This document shows positions 5,827-6,376 of a DNA stretch of 6,376 bases, in pieces. Below the pieces are notes generated by a model, which was not told the origin of the DNA, did no database searches, and saw nothing but the letters and a program-made list of their open reading frames with translations. The stretch covers positions 1 through 6,376 of the forward strand of contig JAOPZD010000661.1 in assembly GCA_025964295.1 (NCBI GenBank). The letters run 5' to 3'. The stretch's first letter is position 1. Every line of letters starts with the position of its first letter. The translations under genes and the position numbers were made by a program. Source of the stretch: Conexibacter sp. Lineage in GTDB: Bacteria; Actinomycetota; Thermoleophilia; Solirubrobacterales; Solirubrobacteraceae.

Positions 5827-6376
5827 GAGCGCACGCTTGACCAGGCGGCGACCACCATCAAGCCCGGCAAGGCAAGTTCCGAGCAGTTCGATGCGTTCAT
5901 CGTCCTGCCCGTCGACAGAAACGCGATCGTGCCGGTCGTCAAGGAGGCCATCGCGGCCGGCGTCAAGGTCGTCGCCCACTTCAACACGATCGGCTCGGAC
6001 ATCGCGTCGATCGAGTCCAGCGTCCCCGGGATGCCCGCGACCGTCGCCCACCCGCTTGGGGAAAACGGCACCATCATCGCGAAGCTCATGGTGCAGGCGT
6101 GCGAGGGAAAGGATCCGTGCAAGGTCGCCTACTTGCCCGACAGCCTCTCGCAGGCGACCGAGGGCGTGCGGACCAAGGCCGTGCACGCGATCCTGAAGCA
6201 GTCGCCCAACGTGAAGCCGGTCGCCGAGGAGGGCGGGTACCTTCGGGCGACGTCCCAGAAGGGCGGCCACCAACATCCTGCACGCCCATCCGGACCTGGA
6301 TGTCGTCGCCTCGTGCGGAGATCAGATGACGTTCGGCGCCGGTGACGCGATGACCTGTACTCCGAATCCAAGACCG
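5827..6376 (+). pseudogene. Sugar-type ABC transporter substrate-binding protein, 5'-truncated and frameshifted
   Basis: This is the middle of a Peripla_BP_4 (RbsB-like) binding protein, which would normally be exported to catch a sugar or related solute for an ABC importer. Recognisable blocks are EQFDAFIVLPVDRNAIVPVV (about 5881-5940), KEAIAAGVKVVAHFNTIGSD, MPATVAHPLGENGTIIAKL, ACEGKDPCKVAYLP and SPNVKPVAEEGGYL. The signal peptide and first lobe start are missing because the IS5 remnant lies directly upstream; the joint is somewhere between 5826 and 5875. The reading frame shifts at a G-run (6261-6263). Dropping one G restores SQKAATNILHAHPDLDVV and then ASCGDQMTFGAGDAM, a typical continuation, so the true frame runs from 6263 to the window edge. 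The gene may be a decayed copy, or the extra G may be a sequence error. The 3' end lies outside the window. Confidence 0.78.

Noticed and set aside
5662..6345. A 227-residue open frame as one intact protein
   Set aside because: Its first part is antisense to an IS5 transposase fragment and its last part, after 6262, is out of frame with the binding-protein homology. Only about 5827-6261 is real family sequence.

Overview
The window is GC-rich DNA with strong G/C preference at third codon positions. Its gene families and its IS110/IS3/IS5 remnants fit a high-GC actinobacterium, including the Thermoleophilia type. That assignment rests on composition and protein style only and is an inference. 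No tRNA, rRNA, CRISPR array or replication origin was seen.

Layout: (1) From about 1 to 900 lies transposon wreckage on the + strand. A piece of an IS3-family transposase (about 145-249) is followed by a frameshifted IS110-family transposase core (about 321-797), which runs in frame into what looks like the C-terminal tail of an IS3-type transposase (about 798-866). (2) From about 870 to 1092 is non-coding DNA. It ends in a perfect inverted repeat, CCAATGT-ctt-ACATTGG (1090-1106), which has the GT-N3-AC core of FadR-type GntR operators. (3) From 1093 to 5658 are five intact, same-strand, tightly packed genes: a CitE/HpcH-type acyl-CoA lyase, a MaoC-type enoyl-CoA hydratase, an acyl-CoA dehydrogenase, a FadR-subfamily GntR regulator and a family III (CaiB/BaiF) CoA-transferase. 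Every junction is a 3-nt gap or a start/stop overlap, so this is almost certainly one operon. (4) From about 5698 to 5826 is a minus-strand fragment of an IS5-family transposase. It abuts a 5'-truncated, frameshifted sugar-type ABC transporter substrate-binding protein gene (about 5827-6376) that runs off the window.

How the genes could work together: the CoA-transferase would activate a carboxylic acid, the dehydrogenase would introduce a double bond, the MaoC hydratase would add water and the CitE-like lyase would split the hydroxyacyl-CoA into acetyl-CoA plus an oxo-acid. The CitE + MaoC + CaiB + acyl-CoA dehydrogenase combination resembles the itaconate-degradation loci of Pseudomonas (ict/ich/ccl) and the Rv2498c-Rv2499c-FadE19 neighbourhood of Mycobacterium tuberculosis. 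A C5-dicarboxylate route (itaconate, mesaconate or methylsuccinate, through citramalyl-CoA to acetyl-CoA and pyruvate) is therefore the leading hypothesis. The substrate cannot be read from the sequence. The embedded GntR repressor probably senses a pathway acid through its FCD domain and acts at the palindrome in front of the operon.

The most interesting points are the regulator/operator pairing and its effect on the first gene's start codon, the candidate dicarboxyl-CoA pathway, the non-standard catalytic positions in the hydratase and dehydrogenase, and the position of an intact operon between degenerate transposons.
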